A DNA stretch of 64,000 nucleotides from Streptomyces hyaluromycini. GTDB taxonomy: Bacteria; Actinomycetota; Actinomycetes; Streptomycetales; Streptomycetaceae. The stretch is taken from NCBI RefSeq assembly GCF_002217755.1, contig NZ_BCFL01000029.1, positions 1 to 64,000 on the forward strand, given 5' to 3'. The position numbers and the translations under genes are program-made. Of this stretch, positions 39,831-48,430 are shown one piece after another; positions within the stretch are counted from its first letter, which is position 1, and the number at the start of each line of letters is the position of its first letter. The notes under the pieces were generated by a model. That model was not told where the DNA came from. It did no database searches and saw only the letters and a list, made by a program, of their open reading frames with translations.

Positions 39831-40783
39831 CACTTCGCGGTGGGGGCCGCGCAGACCGCGACGCCGGGCTCCCACACGCTGCCGAGGACCAGGTGGCGGC
39901 CGGTCCGGCAGACGCTGGTGACCATGCGGAAGCCGGAGTTGCGGCGGGCCAGGTGGTGGACGACCCGGCCGTGGTCGTCGAGCGCCACCACGGCGACGGT
40001 GCCGGCGGGGCGGTAGGGGGCGTGCACGGCGGCCCGGGCGGCCGCTCGGCGGACGGCGGGCGGGGCGCGGTGGAAGAGGTCGAGCGGGGGGTTGCGCGGG
40101 CCCGCGAGGGCGACCCAGATGAGGTCGTCCTCGCGCCAGATGTTGTCGGGCATGCCGGGCAGCTCGGCGAAGAACTCCGCGTGGCCGGTCCGGGGGCCGG
40201 TGAGCCAGTAGCGGGTGAGGCGGTACCCGCCGGTCTCGGCGACGATCAGGAAGGTGCCGTCGCCGCTCACGGTCAGGCCGTTGGCGAACTGGAAGCCCTC
40301 CCAGGCCACTTCGGCCGTGCGGGCACCCGGCGCGAGGCGCAGCAGGCGGCCGGTGCCGCTGTGCTCGACGATGTCGCCGATCCACTGGCCGAGGGGGAAA
40401 CGGCGGCTTGAGGCGGTGAAGTACACGGTGCCGTCGGGCAGGGCGGTGACGTTGCTCGCGAACCGCAGCGGCTCCCCCTCGACCGTGTCGGCGAGGACGT
40501 GGACGGCGCCGTCGGCGAGGCCGACGCGCAGCAGGCCGCGTTCCGCGTCGCAGACCAGCAGGTCGCCGTCGGGGAGGAGGTCGAGCCCGAGCGGGCGGCC
40601 GCCGGTCCGGGCGAGCGTGCGGACCCGGGCGGTGTCCGGGTCGCCGAGTCCGTCCAGGCGCAGGATGCGGCCGTCCTCGACGCCGGTCAGGACCCGGCCG
40701 TCCGGATCGGTCACCACGTCCTCCGGGCCCCGGCCGCCGATGGCGACGTAGTGGAGGGGTACCAGGCGCGTGGGTCGGTCCAT
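39830..40783 (-). CDS. SMP-30/gluconolactonase/strictosidine-synthase-like beta-propeller protein
   Basis: A 317-residue protein with repeated beta-propeller blades: GPEDVVTDPDGRVLTGVEDG, LGLDLLPDGDLLVCDAERG, FASNVTALPDGTVYFTASSR and FANGLTVSGDGTFLIVAETG. The last block, with GMPDNIWREDD after it, resembles strictosidine-synthase-like N6P/paraoxonase proteins, which are typically lactonases or calcium-dependent esterases. No signal peptide is seen. ATG 40783 is preferred, ATG 40792 is in frame. It lies 29 bp after an ArsR-type regulator gene on the same strand. The substrate is unknown. Confidence 0.8.
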   Translation of the reverse strand: MDRPTRLVPLHYVAIGGRGPEDVVTDPDGRVLTGVEDGRILRLDGLGDPDTARVRTLARTGGRPLGLDLLPDGDLLVCDAERGLLRVGLADGAVHVLADTVEGEPLRFASNVTALPDGTVYFTASSRRFPLGQWIGDIVEHSGTGRLLRLAPGARTAEVAWEGFQFANGLTVSGDGTFLIVAETGGYRLTRYWLTGPRTGHAEFFAELPGMPDNIWREDDLIWVALAGPRNPPLDLFHRAPPAVRRAAARAAVHAPYRPAGTVAVVALDDHGRVVHHLARRNSGFRMVTSVCRTGRHLVLGSVWEPGVAVCAAPTAK

Positions 40784-40812
40784 GAGTCCCATGGTGGCAG
40801 GCGGAGCCGGTC

Positions 40813-41100
40813 TCACCAGCCCTTCTCGAACATCCGGGCCACTTCGGCGATCCGGATCTCGTCGCGCCGGTAGTAGACGCGGTACCGGATGCGCTTGGTG
40901 CGCAGCAGGCCGAGACGGGCCAGCAGCCCCAGATGGGTGCCGGCGACCTTGCGGGAGACCCCGAGCTTGGCGGCGACGGCCCGGACCGTGACGCCGTCCT
41001 CGGTGAGGTCGGCGTGGCGCTGGGGCGGGAAGTGGGCCGCCGGATCCTTGAGCCAGTCCAGAATGTCCAGGCGGCTTACGCCGTTGGAGTTCCTCAGCAT
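40813..41100 (-). CDS. ArsR-like winged-helix regulator
   Basis: A 95-residue DNA-binding protein. The winged helix is recognised by LDILDWLKDPAAHFPPQRHA, DGVTVRAVAAKLGVSRKVAG (recognition helix) and HLGLLARLGLLRTKRIRYRV (wing). It has no obvious Cys metal site, so metal sensing is unlikely. GGAGG 7 nt before ATG 41100 fixes the start, ruling out the longer in-frame ATG at 41142. It probably regulates itself and the SMP-30-like gene downstream. Confidence 0.8.
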   Translation of the reverse strand: MLRNSNGVSRLDILDWLKDPAAHFPPQRHADLTEDGVTVRAVAAKLGVSRKVAGTHLGLLARLGLLRTKRIRYRVYYRRDEIRIAEVARMFEKGW

Positions 41101-41260
41101 CCACCAGCCTCCGTCCTGCCTCCTCGCAGTGTGTGTTCCCACTGAACCGCAGCCGAAGCCCCCACGTCAGGGACTCGGTGAGCGTTGTCCGAGACCGAAC
41201 GGCGGTACGAGATCGACCGGTTGGGAAGTTGCCTGAGCAACATGCCCGGGGCAGGGCGGA

Positions 41261-41292
41261 GGGGCCCGGCCGTCCCCTTACGGCCGGGCCCC
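41261..41292 (-). terminator. Terminator hairpin after the GH53 gene
   Basis: A 13-bp perfect stem GGGGCCCGGCCGT/ACGGCCGGGCCCC with a 6-nt loop lies 14 bp beyond the stop codon of the galactanase gene and ends the galactan operon on the minus strand. Confidence 0.75.
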
Positions 41293-41305
41293 GGTCGGTG
41301 GTGGT

Positions 41306-42868
41306 TCAGCGGTGGCTGAACCACGCCATGGAGGAGAGCGCCTTGTCGTCGTAGCCGAACAGGGCCTGGTTCTCCCAGCCGTTGCCGGAGGTGGCGTCGG
41401 TCGGGTCCCAGCCATTGCCGGTGACGGCGGTCCAGGTCGCCTCCCAGTAGAAGACGCCGAGGCCTCGGCCGTTCGGGACGGCCTCGACGATGCTCGCGAC
41501 GGCGTTCATCCAGGCCAGCTGGCCGGCGGCGGTGGCCGGGTAGCCGGTGACCAGTTCGCTGCTGGTGTCGATCTGGTTCTCCAGCGAGTCGTCCTGGGCG
41601 AGGGTGAACGGGTAGGCGGTCTCGGCGATGAAGACCGGCTTGGCGTAGCGGGAGGCCACGTCGTCCAGGGTGGTCTGGGCGGCGGCCAGCGAGCCGTGCC
41701 AGTAGCCGTAGTACGACAGCCCGATCACGTCGTAGTTGATGCCGTAGGTCTTGGCGTTGTCGAACCACCAGCGGACCGTGGCGTCGTCGCCCGCGTTGGC
41801 CAGGTGCAGGGCGACCTGGGTGCCGGAGGAGACCGCCTTGGCCGCGCTGTAGCCGGAGTTGATGAGGCCGGCGAGCTGGGACCAGTTGTCGGTGGAGCCC
41901 TCGGACCAGAGCATGCCGCCGTTGATCTCGTTGCCGATCTGCACCATGTCGGCGGTGGTGCCCTGCGCCTTCAGCGCGTTGAGGACGTCATAGGTGTGGT
42001 TGTAGACGTCGGTCTTGAGCTGGCTGTAGGAGTGGCCGGACCAGGCGGCGGGCTTGGTCTGCTTGCCCGGGTCGGCCCAGCTGTCCGAGTAGTGGAAGTC
42101 GACCAGCAGCTTCATGCCGGCCGCCTTGATCCGCTTGGCCATGGCCAGGACATGCGCCTTGTCGTTGTAGCCGTCGGCCGGGTTGACCCAGACCTTCAGG
42201 CGCGCGTAGTTCATCCCGGCGCCCTTGAGGATGGTGACCGCGTCCCCGGTGGTGCCGGAGCTGGTCTTGTAGACCCCGCCCTTGGCCTCGCTCTTGGCGA
42301 GTGACGAGATGTCAGCACCCTTGATGGACAGGCCGGTCGACCCGGAGGCGAAGGTCAGGTCGTCGACGTTGATCCAGTTGCCGGCGTTGGCGTCGGAGTA
42401 GACGCTGATCGTGCACTGGTTGTTGGTGACCGCGATCGAGGTGACGATCCGGACCCAGCTGCTGGTGGAGACCGGCAGGTCGGTCTTCTGGTCCGAACTG
42501 CCGCAGTTCTTCAGGGATATGTAGGCGGAGTTCTGCCCGCCGCTGGAGCGGGTCCAGGCGGTGAGGGTGTAGGTGCCGTTGGTCAGCCCCGACAGGTACT
42601 GGTACGTCTCCACCTTGTAGGCGGAGGCCGAGTAGTGGCTCAGGCGGTAACTGCCGCTGTGGCCGCCGGACTCGGTGTACGAGGCGCCCGTGTCGCCGTA
42701 CTCCGACCAGCCGGTGGGCGTGGCCACGCCCGCACCGTCGGACTCGAAGCCGCCGTTGGTGAGGGTGCTCGCCGCCTGGGCGGTCTGCGCGGGGAGGGCG
42801 GTGAGGGCGAGTCCGGCCAGGAGCGGCAGCAGCAGGGCTCTGATGGTGCGTCTGGGATGGAACATCAT
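41306..42868 (-). CDS. Secreted arabinogalactan endo-1,4-beta-galactosidase (GH53) with N-terminal carbohydrate-binding module
   Basis: A 520-residue secreted galactanase that cuts beta-1,4-galactan of pectin side chains. It has a Sec signal peptide (RALLLPLLAGLALTALPAQT, cleavage near AQA), then a beta-sandwich module at about residues 33-175 (STLTNGGFESDGAGVATP, a CBM, possibly CBM61-like), then the GH53 barrel beginning at LSIKGADISSLAKSEAKGG. The acid/base Glu lies in VQIGNEINGGMLWSEG and the nucleophile in VFIAETAYPF. ATG 42868 follows AAGGGA. It is downstream of the GH42 gene on the same strand. Galactan fragments would be imported by the ABC system encoded across the divergent promoter. 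Confidence 0.9.
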   Translation of the reverse strand: MMFHPRRTIRALLLPLLAGLALTALPAQTAQAASTLTNGGFESDGAGVATPTGWSEYGDTGASYTESGGHSGSYRLSHYSASAYKVETYQYLSGLTNGTYTLTAWTRSSGGQNSAYISLKNCGSSDQKTDLPVSTSSWVRIVTSIAVTNNQCTISVYSDANAGNWINVDDLTFASGSTGLSIKGADISSLAKSEAKGGVYKTSSGTTGDAVTILKGAGMNYARLKVWVNPADGYNDKAHVLAMAKRIKAAGMKLLVDFHYSDSWADPGKQTKPAAWSGHSYSQLKTDVYNHTYDVLNALKAQGTTADMVQIGNEINGGMLWSEGSTDNWSQLAGLINSGYSAAKAVSSGTQVALHLANAGDDATVRWWFDNAKTYGINYDVIGLSYYGYWHGSLAAAQTTLDDVASRYAKPVFIAETAYPFTLAQDDSLENQIDTSSELVTGYPATAAGQLAWMNAVASIVEAVPNGRGLGVFYWEATWTAVTGNGWDPTDATSGNGWENQALFGYDDKALSSMAWFSHR

Positions 42869-42906
42869 CGTCCGTCGTCCCTTCGACGTGACTGGGGTGG
42901 GGATGT

Positions 42907-42970
42907 CCTCCGGCGGGGCCGGAGGAGGCCCCTCCGCCCGCGGCTCTCGTGGCACTCGCGGACGGAGGGG
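42907..42970 (-). terminator. Two hairpins between the GH42 and GH53 genes
   Basis: CCTCCGGC/GCCGGAGG (42907-42925, 3-nt loop) and CCCCTCCG/CGGAGGGG (42929-42970) lie after the GH42 stop and before GH53. They may be a terminator, processing site or partial attenuator that sets the ratio of the two enzymes. Confidence 0.45.
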
Positions 42971-43017
42971 GGTCTCGGTGGGCGCGGACGCGGCGGCCCC
43001 GGGGCCCGCGCCGCGGC

Positions 43018-45039
43018 TCAGCCGTCGAGTCGTACGACCCGCACGGTGCCGGCCGGGACCGCGAGGCGGCCCGCGGCGCGTTCGCCCGTCAGCAGTTCGG
43101 TGCCGTGCGCCTCCAGGGGCACCTTGGCGTCGGTGGCGGTGTGGTTGATCGCGAACAGGAAGGTGCCGGACTCGCCGGTGCGGCGGACGACCTCGACATC
43201 GCGGGGCAGTTCGGCGCGGGGCGCGATCCGGGCGTCCTCGGCGGCCCAGCCGAGCAGGGCGTCCAGGCCGTGCGCGTCCAGGCGCGTCGACACGTACCAG
43301 GCGGTGCCCTCCCCCAGCTGGTGGCGGGTGACGGCCGGGTGGCCGGCGGTGAGGCCGTCGGCGTAGCTCCAGACGGTCTCGGCGGCGCCCGGGACGACGA
43401 ACTCGGTCCACACGTCGCCGGTCAGCTCGGAGCCGTCGGGGCCGGTCAGTCGCACCCGCTGGTCCTTGAGCAGGGGCGAGAACTCCTCGACGGTGAGGCC
43501 GAGGGTCTCGCGCAGGGTGCCCGGGTAGGCGCCCTCGTGCACGGCGTCGTGCTCGTCGACGATCCCGGAGAAGTACGAGACGACGAGGGTGCCGCCGTTC
43601 TCGACGTACTCGCGGAGGTTGTTCCCGGCCGCCTCCGTCATCAGGTAGAGGGCCGGTACGACGACAAGGGGATAGGCCGACACGTCGCTTTCGGGGTGGG
43701 CGAAGTCGACCGTGAGGTGGCGGTCGTAGAGGGCCTCGTAGAAGGCGTCGGCGCGTTCGCGCGGGTCGTGGTCCTCGCTGGGGCGCCACTGGAGGTTCTG
43801 CGCCCACCAGGACTGCCAGTCCCACAGGACGGCCACGTCGGCCCGGGTGCGGGTGCCCTTGATCTGGCTCAACGAGTCGAGGGAAGCGCCGAGTTCGACG
43901 ACCTCGCGCCACACCCGGGTCTCGGTGCCGCCGTGCGGGAGCATCGCGGAGTGGAACTTCTCGGCGCCGCGCCGGGACTGCCGCCACTGGAAGAACAGCG
44001 CGCCGTCGGAGCCGCGGGCCACGTGGGCGAGGGAGTTGCGGGCCATCTGGCCGGGGGCCTTGGCGGGGTTGCGGGGCTGCCAGTTGACGCCCGAGGTGGA
44101 GTGTTCGAGCAGCAGCCAGGGGGCGCCGGCGGCGACCGAGCGGGTGAGGTCGGCGGCCATCGCGAGGTTGACGTGGGTGCGGCGGCCGTCGGTGATCAGG
44201 TAGTGGTCGTTGGTGACCAGGTCGACCTCACGGCCCCAGGCCCAGTAGTCCATGGAGTCGCACTGGCTGAGGGCGGTCATGAAGTTGGTGGTCACCGGGA
44301 CGCCGGGCGAGAGGCGGTGCAGGATGTCCCGCTCCATGCGGAAGTTCTCGCGGATGGTGGCGTCGGTGAACCGCTTGTAGTCGAGAGCCTGGCCCGGGTT
44401 GCCGACGGTCGGGGTGACGCGCGGCGGGTTGATCTGTGCCAGGTCCGTGTAGTGCTGGCCCCAGAAGGCCGTGCCCCAGGCCTCGTTGACCGCGTCCACG
44501 GTGCCGTAGGCGTCGGCGAGCCAGCGGCGGAAGTGGGCGGCGCAGGAGTCGCAGTAGCAGGCCGAGACGGGGACGCCGTACTCGTTGTGGACGTGCCACA
44601 TGGCGAGGGCCGGGTGGTGGCCGTAGCGCTCGGCGAGGCGGGTGGTGATGTTCGCCGCCGCCGCGCGGTAGTCGGCGTCGGAGTGGCAGATGGCACCGCG
44701 GGAGCCGAACTCGTAACGCACGCCCTCCGCGGTCACCGGCAGGGCCTCGGGGTGGGCGCGGTAGAACCAGGCGGGCGGCGCCACGGTGGGGGTGCCCAGG
44801 TCGACGCGGATGCCGTTCTCGTGCAGCAGGTCGAGGACCCGGTCCAGCCAGCCGAAGTCGTACTCCCCCGGGGCCGGCTCCAGCAGGGCCCAGGAGAATA
44901 TCCCGACGCTCACCATCGTGACCCCGGCCTCGCGCATCAGCCGGACGTCCTCGTGCCAGACGCTTTCCGGCCACTGCTCGGGGTTGTAGTCACCGCCGAA
45001 GGCGAGCCTGGTCAGGCCCCTGGGGGTGGTGTCCGGCAT
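43018..45039 (-). CDS. Beta-galactosidase (GH42)
   Basis: A 673-residue GH42 enzyme that hydrolyses galacto-oligosaccharides to galactose. The acid/base is Glu153 in WHVHNEYGVP and the nucleophile is Glu312 in WLLLEHSTSG. Cys118 (GAICHS) and the CYCDSC cluster (Cys161, Cys163, Cys166) form the zinc site of this family. There is no signal peptide, so it acts on imported oligosaccharides. ATG 45039 follows GGGAGAGA. The promoter region is shared with the ABC transporter genes, and LacI operator 1 at 45066 lies 27 bp upstream of its start, suggesting direct repression. Confidence 0.93.
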   Translation of the reverse strand: MPDTTPRGLTRLAFGGDYNPEQWPESVWHEDVRLMREAGVTMVSVGIFSWALLEPAPGEYDFGWLDRVLDLLHENGIRVDLGTPTVAPPAWFYRAHPEALPVTAEGVRYEFGSRGAICHSDADYRAAAANITTRLAERYGHHPALAMWHVHNEYGVPVSACYCDSCAAHFRRWLADAYGTVDAVNEAWGTAFWGQHYTDLAQINPPRVTPTVGNPGQALDYKRFTDATIRENFRMERDILHRLSPGVPVTTNFMTALSQCDSMDYWAWGREVDLVTNDHYLITDGRRTHVNLAMAADLTRSVAAGAPWLLLEHSTSGVNWQPRNPAKAPGQMARNSLAHVARGSDGALFFQWRQSRRGAEKFHSAMLPHGGTETRVWREVVELGASLDSLSQIKGTRTRADVAVLWDWQSWWAQNLQWRPSEDHDPRERADAFYEALYDRHLTVDFAHPESDVSAYPLVVVPALYLMTEAAGNNLREYVENGGTLVVSYFSGIVDEHDAVHEGAYPGTLRETLGLTVEEFSPLLKDQRVRLTGPDGSELTGDVWTEFVVPGAAETVWSYADGLTAGHPAVTRHQLGEGTAWYVSTRLDAHGLDALLGWAAEDARIAPRAELPRDVEVVRRTGESGTFLFAINHTATDAKVPLEAHGTELLTGERAAGRLAVPAGTVRVVRLDG

Positions 45040-45065
45040 GGATCTCTCCCGTTTAATCGATCATT

Positions 45066-45079
45066 TGGGAACGTTCACA
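45066..45079. promoter_or_regulatory. LacI-type operator 1 (GH42 side)
   Basis: TGGGAACGTTCACA, a near-palindrome matching TGnGAACGyTCACA. It lies just upstream of the GH42 gene on the minus strand. Two further copies at 45155 and 45208 make it a site family. Confidence 0.75.
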
Positions 45080-45126
45080 CACAACGATCGTGGCGTGAGC
45101 CCAACATAACCGCACAGCAACAACCA

Positions 45127-45155
45127 TTGACAAGTGTCCGGGATGTTTCTCTACT
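45127..45155 (+). promoter_or_regulatory. Promoter of the galactan ABC transporter operon
   Basis: TTGACA (perfect -35) and TCTACT are separated by 17 bp, with the predicted transcription start near 45162. The -10 element touches operator 2, so a bound repressor would block RNA polymerase. Confidence 0.7.
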
Positions 45156-45168
45156 GTGAACGCTCACA
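45155..45168. promoter_or_regulatory. LacI-type operator 2 (on the promoter)
   Basis: TGTGAACGCTCACA, the most symmetrical of the three matching sites. It starts on the last base of the -10 element and covers the predicted transcription start. Confidence 0.8.
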
Positions 45169-45207
45169 GAGCATGACACGGACTCGCGACGGGTGATGAT
45201 CCGGGTC

Positions 45208-45221
45208 TGAGAACGCTCACA
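45208..45221. promoter_or_regulatory. LacI-type operator 3 (downstream)
   Basis: TGAGAACGCTCACA, 53 bp downstream of operator 2 and 56 bp upstream of the binding-protein start codon. A distance near five helical turns would allow cooperative binding or looping with operator 2. Confidence 0.75.
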
Positions 45222-45276
45222 CATCTGCATGGCAGGTCCCCGCGACGGGCGGGGACCCAGGTCAGGGGAGAGATCC

Positions 45277-46593
45277 ATGCCGCACACGAAGCGCCGCCGC
45301 CTCGTGACAACCGCCGTCGCCGTCTCGCTCGGCGCCACCGCCCTCGCCGCCTGCGGCTCGTCCGACGACAGCAAGGCCGACTCCGGTCCGGTCTCGCTGA
45401 CGTACTGGGCCTGGGCGCCCGGTATGGACAAGGTCGTCGACCTGTGGAACAAGGGCGAGGGCAAGAAGGACCAGATCACCGTCACGGTGAAGAAGCAGGC
45501 GTCCGGCGACACGCTGGTCACCAAGATCCTCACCGCGCACAAGGCGAAGAACGGCCCCGACCTGGTGCAGGCCGAGTACCAGGCGCTGCCCACGCTGGTC
45601 AGCAACGACGCGGTCGCCGACATATCGAAGAGCGTCGGCGACGCCAAGTCCAAGTTCGCCGACGGGGTCTGGCAGCAGGTCACGCTGGGCACGGACGCGG
45701 TGTACGCGGTGCCGCAGGACATCGGCCCGATGATGTTCTACTACCGTGCGGACCTCTTCAAGAAGTACGGCCTCAAGGTGCCGACCACCTGGGACGAGTT
45801 CGCCCAGGACGCCCGTCAGCTGAAGAAGAAGGCACCCGGCCTCGACCTGACGACGTTCTCCGCCAACGACTCCGGCCTCTTCGCGGGCCTCGCCCAGCAG
45901 GCCGGCGCCAAGTGGTGGACCACCTCCGGCGACAAGTGGAAGGTCGCCATCGACGACGCGGCCACCCAGAAGGTCGCCTCGTTCTGGGGCGGCCTGGTCA
46001 AGGAGGGCGTCATCGACAACCAGCCGATGTACACGCCGGCCTGGAACAAGGCGCTGGACACCGGCAAGCAGATCGCCTGGGTCTCCGCCGTGTGGGCACC
46101 GGGCACGCTGACCACGGCCGCGCCCGACACCAAGGGCAAGTGGGCGATGGCCCCGCTCCCCCAGTGGTCCGCGTCCGAGAACGTCACCGGCAGCTGGGGC
46201 GGCTCCTCCACCGCCGTGACCACGGACTCCAAGCACCAGGCGGCCGCCGCCAAGTTCGCGGCCTGGCTGAACACCGACGGCGAGGCGCTCAACGCGCTGG
46301 CCAAGGAGAGCGGCATCTACCCGGCCGCCACGAACGCCCAGACCAGCGGCGCCTTCGCCACCTCGCCCGACTACTTCTCGAACCAGTCGGACTTCTACAC
46401 CAAGGCCGCCGAGATCGCGAAGACCACGGCGCCCTCCGCCTGGGGCCCGAACGTGAACGTCGCCTACTCGTCCTTCAACGACGCGTTCGGCGCCGCCGCG
46501 AAGAACAAGTCGGACTTCACCGCCGCCCTGCAGAAGATGCAGGACGACACGGTCGCCGACATGAAGAAGCAGGGCTTCGAGGTCTCTCAGTGA
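45277..46593 (+). CDS. Galactan-oligosaccharide-binding lipoprotein (CUT1 ABC transporter)
   Basis: A 438-residue family 1 extracellular solute-binding protein. The lipoprotein signal ends in ATALAACGSS, with Cys26 as the lipidated residue. The mature protein has the usual two-lobe pattern, with LTYWAWAPGMDKVVDLWNKG at the start, DLVQAEYQALPTLVSNDAVA and PQDIGPMMFYYRADLFKKYG for the ligand cleft. Its ligand is inferred to be beta-galacto-oligosaccharides from the neighbouring GH53 and GH42 genes. ATG 45277 follows GGGGAGAGA. Its stop overlaps the first permease start (GTGA). Confidence 0.9.
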   Translation: MPHTKRRRLVTTAVAVSLGATALAACGSSDDSKADSGPVSLTYWAWAPGMDKVVDLWNKGEGKKDQITVTVKKQASGDTLVTKILTAHKAKNGPDLVQAEYQALPTLVSNDAVADISKSVGDAKSKFADGVWQQVTLGTDAVYAVPQDIGPMMFYYRADLFKKYGLKVPTTWDEFAQDARQLKKKAPGLDLTTFSANDSGLFAGLAQQAGAKWWTTSGDKWKVAIDDAATQKVASFWGGLVKEGVIDNQPMYTPAWNKALDTGKQIAWVSAVWAPGTLTTAAPDTKGKWAMAPLPQWSASENVTGSWGGSSTAVTTDSKHQAAAAKFAAWLNTDGEALNALAKESGIYPAATNAQTSGAFATSPDYFSNQSDFYTKAAEIAKTTAPSAWGPNVNVAYSSFNDAFGAAAKNKSDFTAALQKMQDDTVADMKKQGFEVSQ

Positions 46594-47528
46594 CCAGCCC
46601 CACCGGCCGGAGGTCGTACGGGGTCAAGGGGGCCCCGTACGCCTTCCTCCTCCCCGCCACCACCCTCTTCGCGCTGTTCTTCGCGCTGCCCATCGGGTAC
46701 GCGGTCTGGCTCAGCTTCCGCAAGGTGCACGTCTCCGGCCTCGGCCTGGGCGCCGGCGCCCGCACCGAGGTCTGGGCCGGCCTGGAGAACTACAAGGACG
46801 CCCTCACCGACAACGAGTTCTGGGCCGGCGCGCTGCGCGTCCTCGGCTACGGCTGCATCGTCGTCCCGGTGATGCTCGGTCTCGCCCTCCTGTTCGCCCT
46901 GATGCTCGACTCCGAGCGGGTCCGGCTCGCCCCGTTCACCCGGCTGGCGATCTTCCTGCCGTACGCCATCCCCGGCGTGGTGGCCGCGCTGCTGTGGGGC
47001 TTCCTGTACCTGCCGGACGTCAGCCCCTTCTACTACGTGCTCGCCAAGCTGCACCTGCCGCAGCCGAACCTGCTGGACGGCGGTCCGCTGTACCTGGCCC
47101 TGTCCAACATCGCGGTCTGGGGCGGCACCGGCTTCAACATGATCGTCATCTACACCTCGCTCCGGTCCATCCCGGCCGAGGTCCACGAGGCGGCCAAGCT
47201 GGACGGCGCCTCCCCGCTGCAGACCGCCCTGCGGATCAAGATCCCGATGGTGGCGCCCTCGCTGGTGCTGACCTTCTTCTTCTCGATCATCGCGACGCTC
47301 CAGGTCTTCAACGAGCCGATGACCATCAAGCCGTTCACCAACTCCGTCAACCTGAGCTGGAGCCCCCTGATGAAGGTGTACCAGGACGCCTTCCGCCGGG
47401 GTGACATCTACTCGGCAGCCGCAGAGGCGACCCTGATCGCCATCGCCACGCTGGTGCTGTCGTTCGGGTTTCTGCGGGCCGCGAACCGCCGAAACAGGCG
47501 GGACGTCAGTCAAGGGGGGGCACAGTGA
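46590..47528 (+). CDS. Sugar ABC transporter permease 1 (CUT1, MalF-like)
   Basis: A 312-residue inner-membrane permease with about six transmembrane helices, the first being YAFLLPATTLFALFFALPIG. The cytosolic EAA motif that contacts the ATPase is EVHEAAKLDGASPLQTALRI. It is GTGA-coupled both to the binding-protein gene and to the second permease gene. The predicted partner ATPase is not encoded here; Streptomyces commonly uses the shared MsiK ATPase for such transporters. Confidence 0.92.
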   Translation: MTSPTGRRSYGVKGAPYAFLLPATTLFALFFALPIGYAVWLSFRKVHVSGLGLGAGARTEVWAGLENYKDALTDNEFWAGALRVLGYGCIVVPVMLGLALLFALMLDSERVRLAPFTRLAIFLPYAIPGVVAALLWGFLYLPDVSPFYYVLAKLHLPQPNLLDGGPLYLALSNIAVWGGTGFNMIVIYTSLRSIPAEVHEAAKLDGASPLQTALRIKIPMVAPSLVLTFFFSIIATLQVFNEPMTIKPFTNSVNLSWSPLMKVYQDAFRRGDIYSAAAEATLIAIATLVLSFGFLRAANRRNRRDVSQGGAQ

Positions 47529-48430
47529 GTTCTCTTGCCGTCCGCAAGGCCGCCCCGGCGGCCGGTACGACGCCCGGGACCGCGCAGGGACCGCCGCTGC
47601 GCCGCCGTATCGCCCTGATCCCGACGATCACCCTGCTGCTCGGCGCGGTCTACACGCTGCTGCCGGTGGCCTGGGTGGTGATCGCGTCCACCAAGTCCGG
47701 CAGCGAGTTGTTCTCCACGTTCACCTTCCTGCCCGGCTCCGGCTTCGCCGACAACCTGAAGGACCTCAACGCCTACCGCGACGGCATCTACTGGAAGTGG
47801 ATGGGCAACTCCGCCCTGTACGCCGGTCTCGGTGCCGTGGTCTCGACGGGTGTGTCGGCGTTCAGCGGCTACGCCCTGGCGACCTACCGCTTCAAGGGCC
47901 GCGAGGCGTTCTTCAACGTGCTGCTCGCCGGTGTGCTGATGCCCCCGGTCATCCTCGCCATCCCGCAGTACCTGCTGCTCGCCAAGGCGAACCTCACGGA
48001 CTCCTACCTGTCCGTGCTGCTGCCGCAGATCCTCTCCCCGTACGGCGTCTATCTCTCCCGCATCTACGCGGCCGCGGCCGTGCCCTCCGACGTGGTGGAG
48101 GCCGGGCGGATGGACGGGGCGAGCGAGTGGCGGATCTTCACGCGGATCGCGCTGCCGATGATGATCCCCGGCATGGTGACGGTGTTCCTGTTCCAGTTCG
48201 TGGCCGTGTGGAACAACTTCCTGCTGCCGTACATCATGCTCAGCGACGACGAGAAGTTCCCGCTCACGGTCGGTCTGTACACGCTCCTGGAGCAGGGCGC
48301 CAACACGCCGGCCCTGTACACCCTGGTGATCACCGGCGCGTTCCTGGCCGTGCTGCCGCTGATCGCGCTCTTCCTGGTCATTCAGCGCTTCTGGAGCCTT
48401 GACCTGCTGTCCGGGGCCGTAAAGTCATGA
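47525..48430 (+). CDS. Sugar ABC transporter permease 2 (CUT1, MalG-like)
   Basis: A 301-residue inner-membrane permease with about six transmembrane helices, beginning IALIPTITLLLGAVYTLLPV. The EAA loop reads VVEAGRMDGASEWRIFTRIA, followed by LPMMIPGMVTVFLFQFVAVW. It overlaps the first permease stop (GTGA) and its own stop overlaps the LacI gene start (ATGA), so all four genes from binding protein to repressor are made as one coupled unit. Confidence 0.92.
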   Translation: MSSLAVRKAAPAAGTTPGTAQGPPLRRRIALIPTITLLLGAVYTLLPVAWVVIASTKSGSELFSTFTFLPGSGFADNLKDLNAYRDGIYWKWMGNSALYAGLGAVVSTGVSAFSGYALATYRFKGREAFFNVLLAGVLMPPVILAIPQYLLLAKANLTDSYLSVLLPQILSPYGVYLSRIYAAAAVPSDVVEAGRMDGASEWRIFTRIALPMMIPGMVTVFLFQFVAVWNNFLLPYIMLSDDEKFPLTVGLYTLLEQGANTPALYTLVITGAFLAVLPLIALFLVIQRFWSLDLLSGAVKS

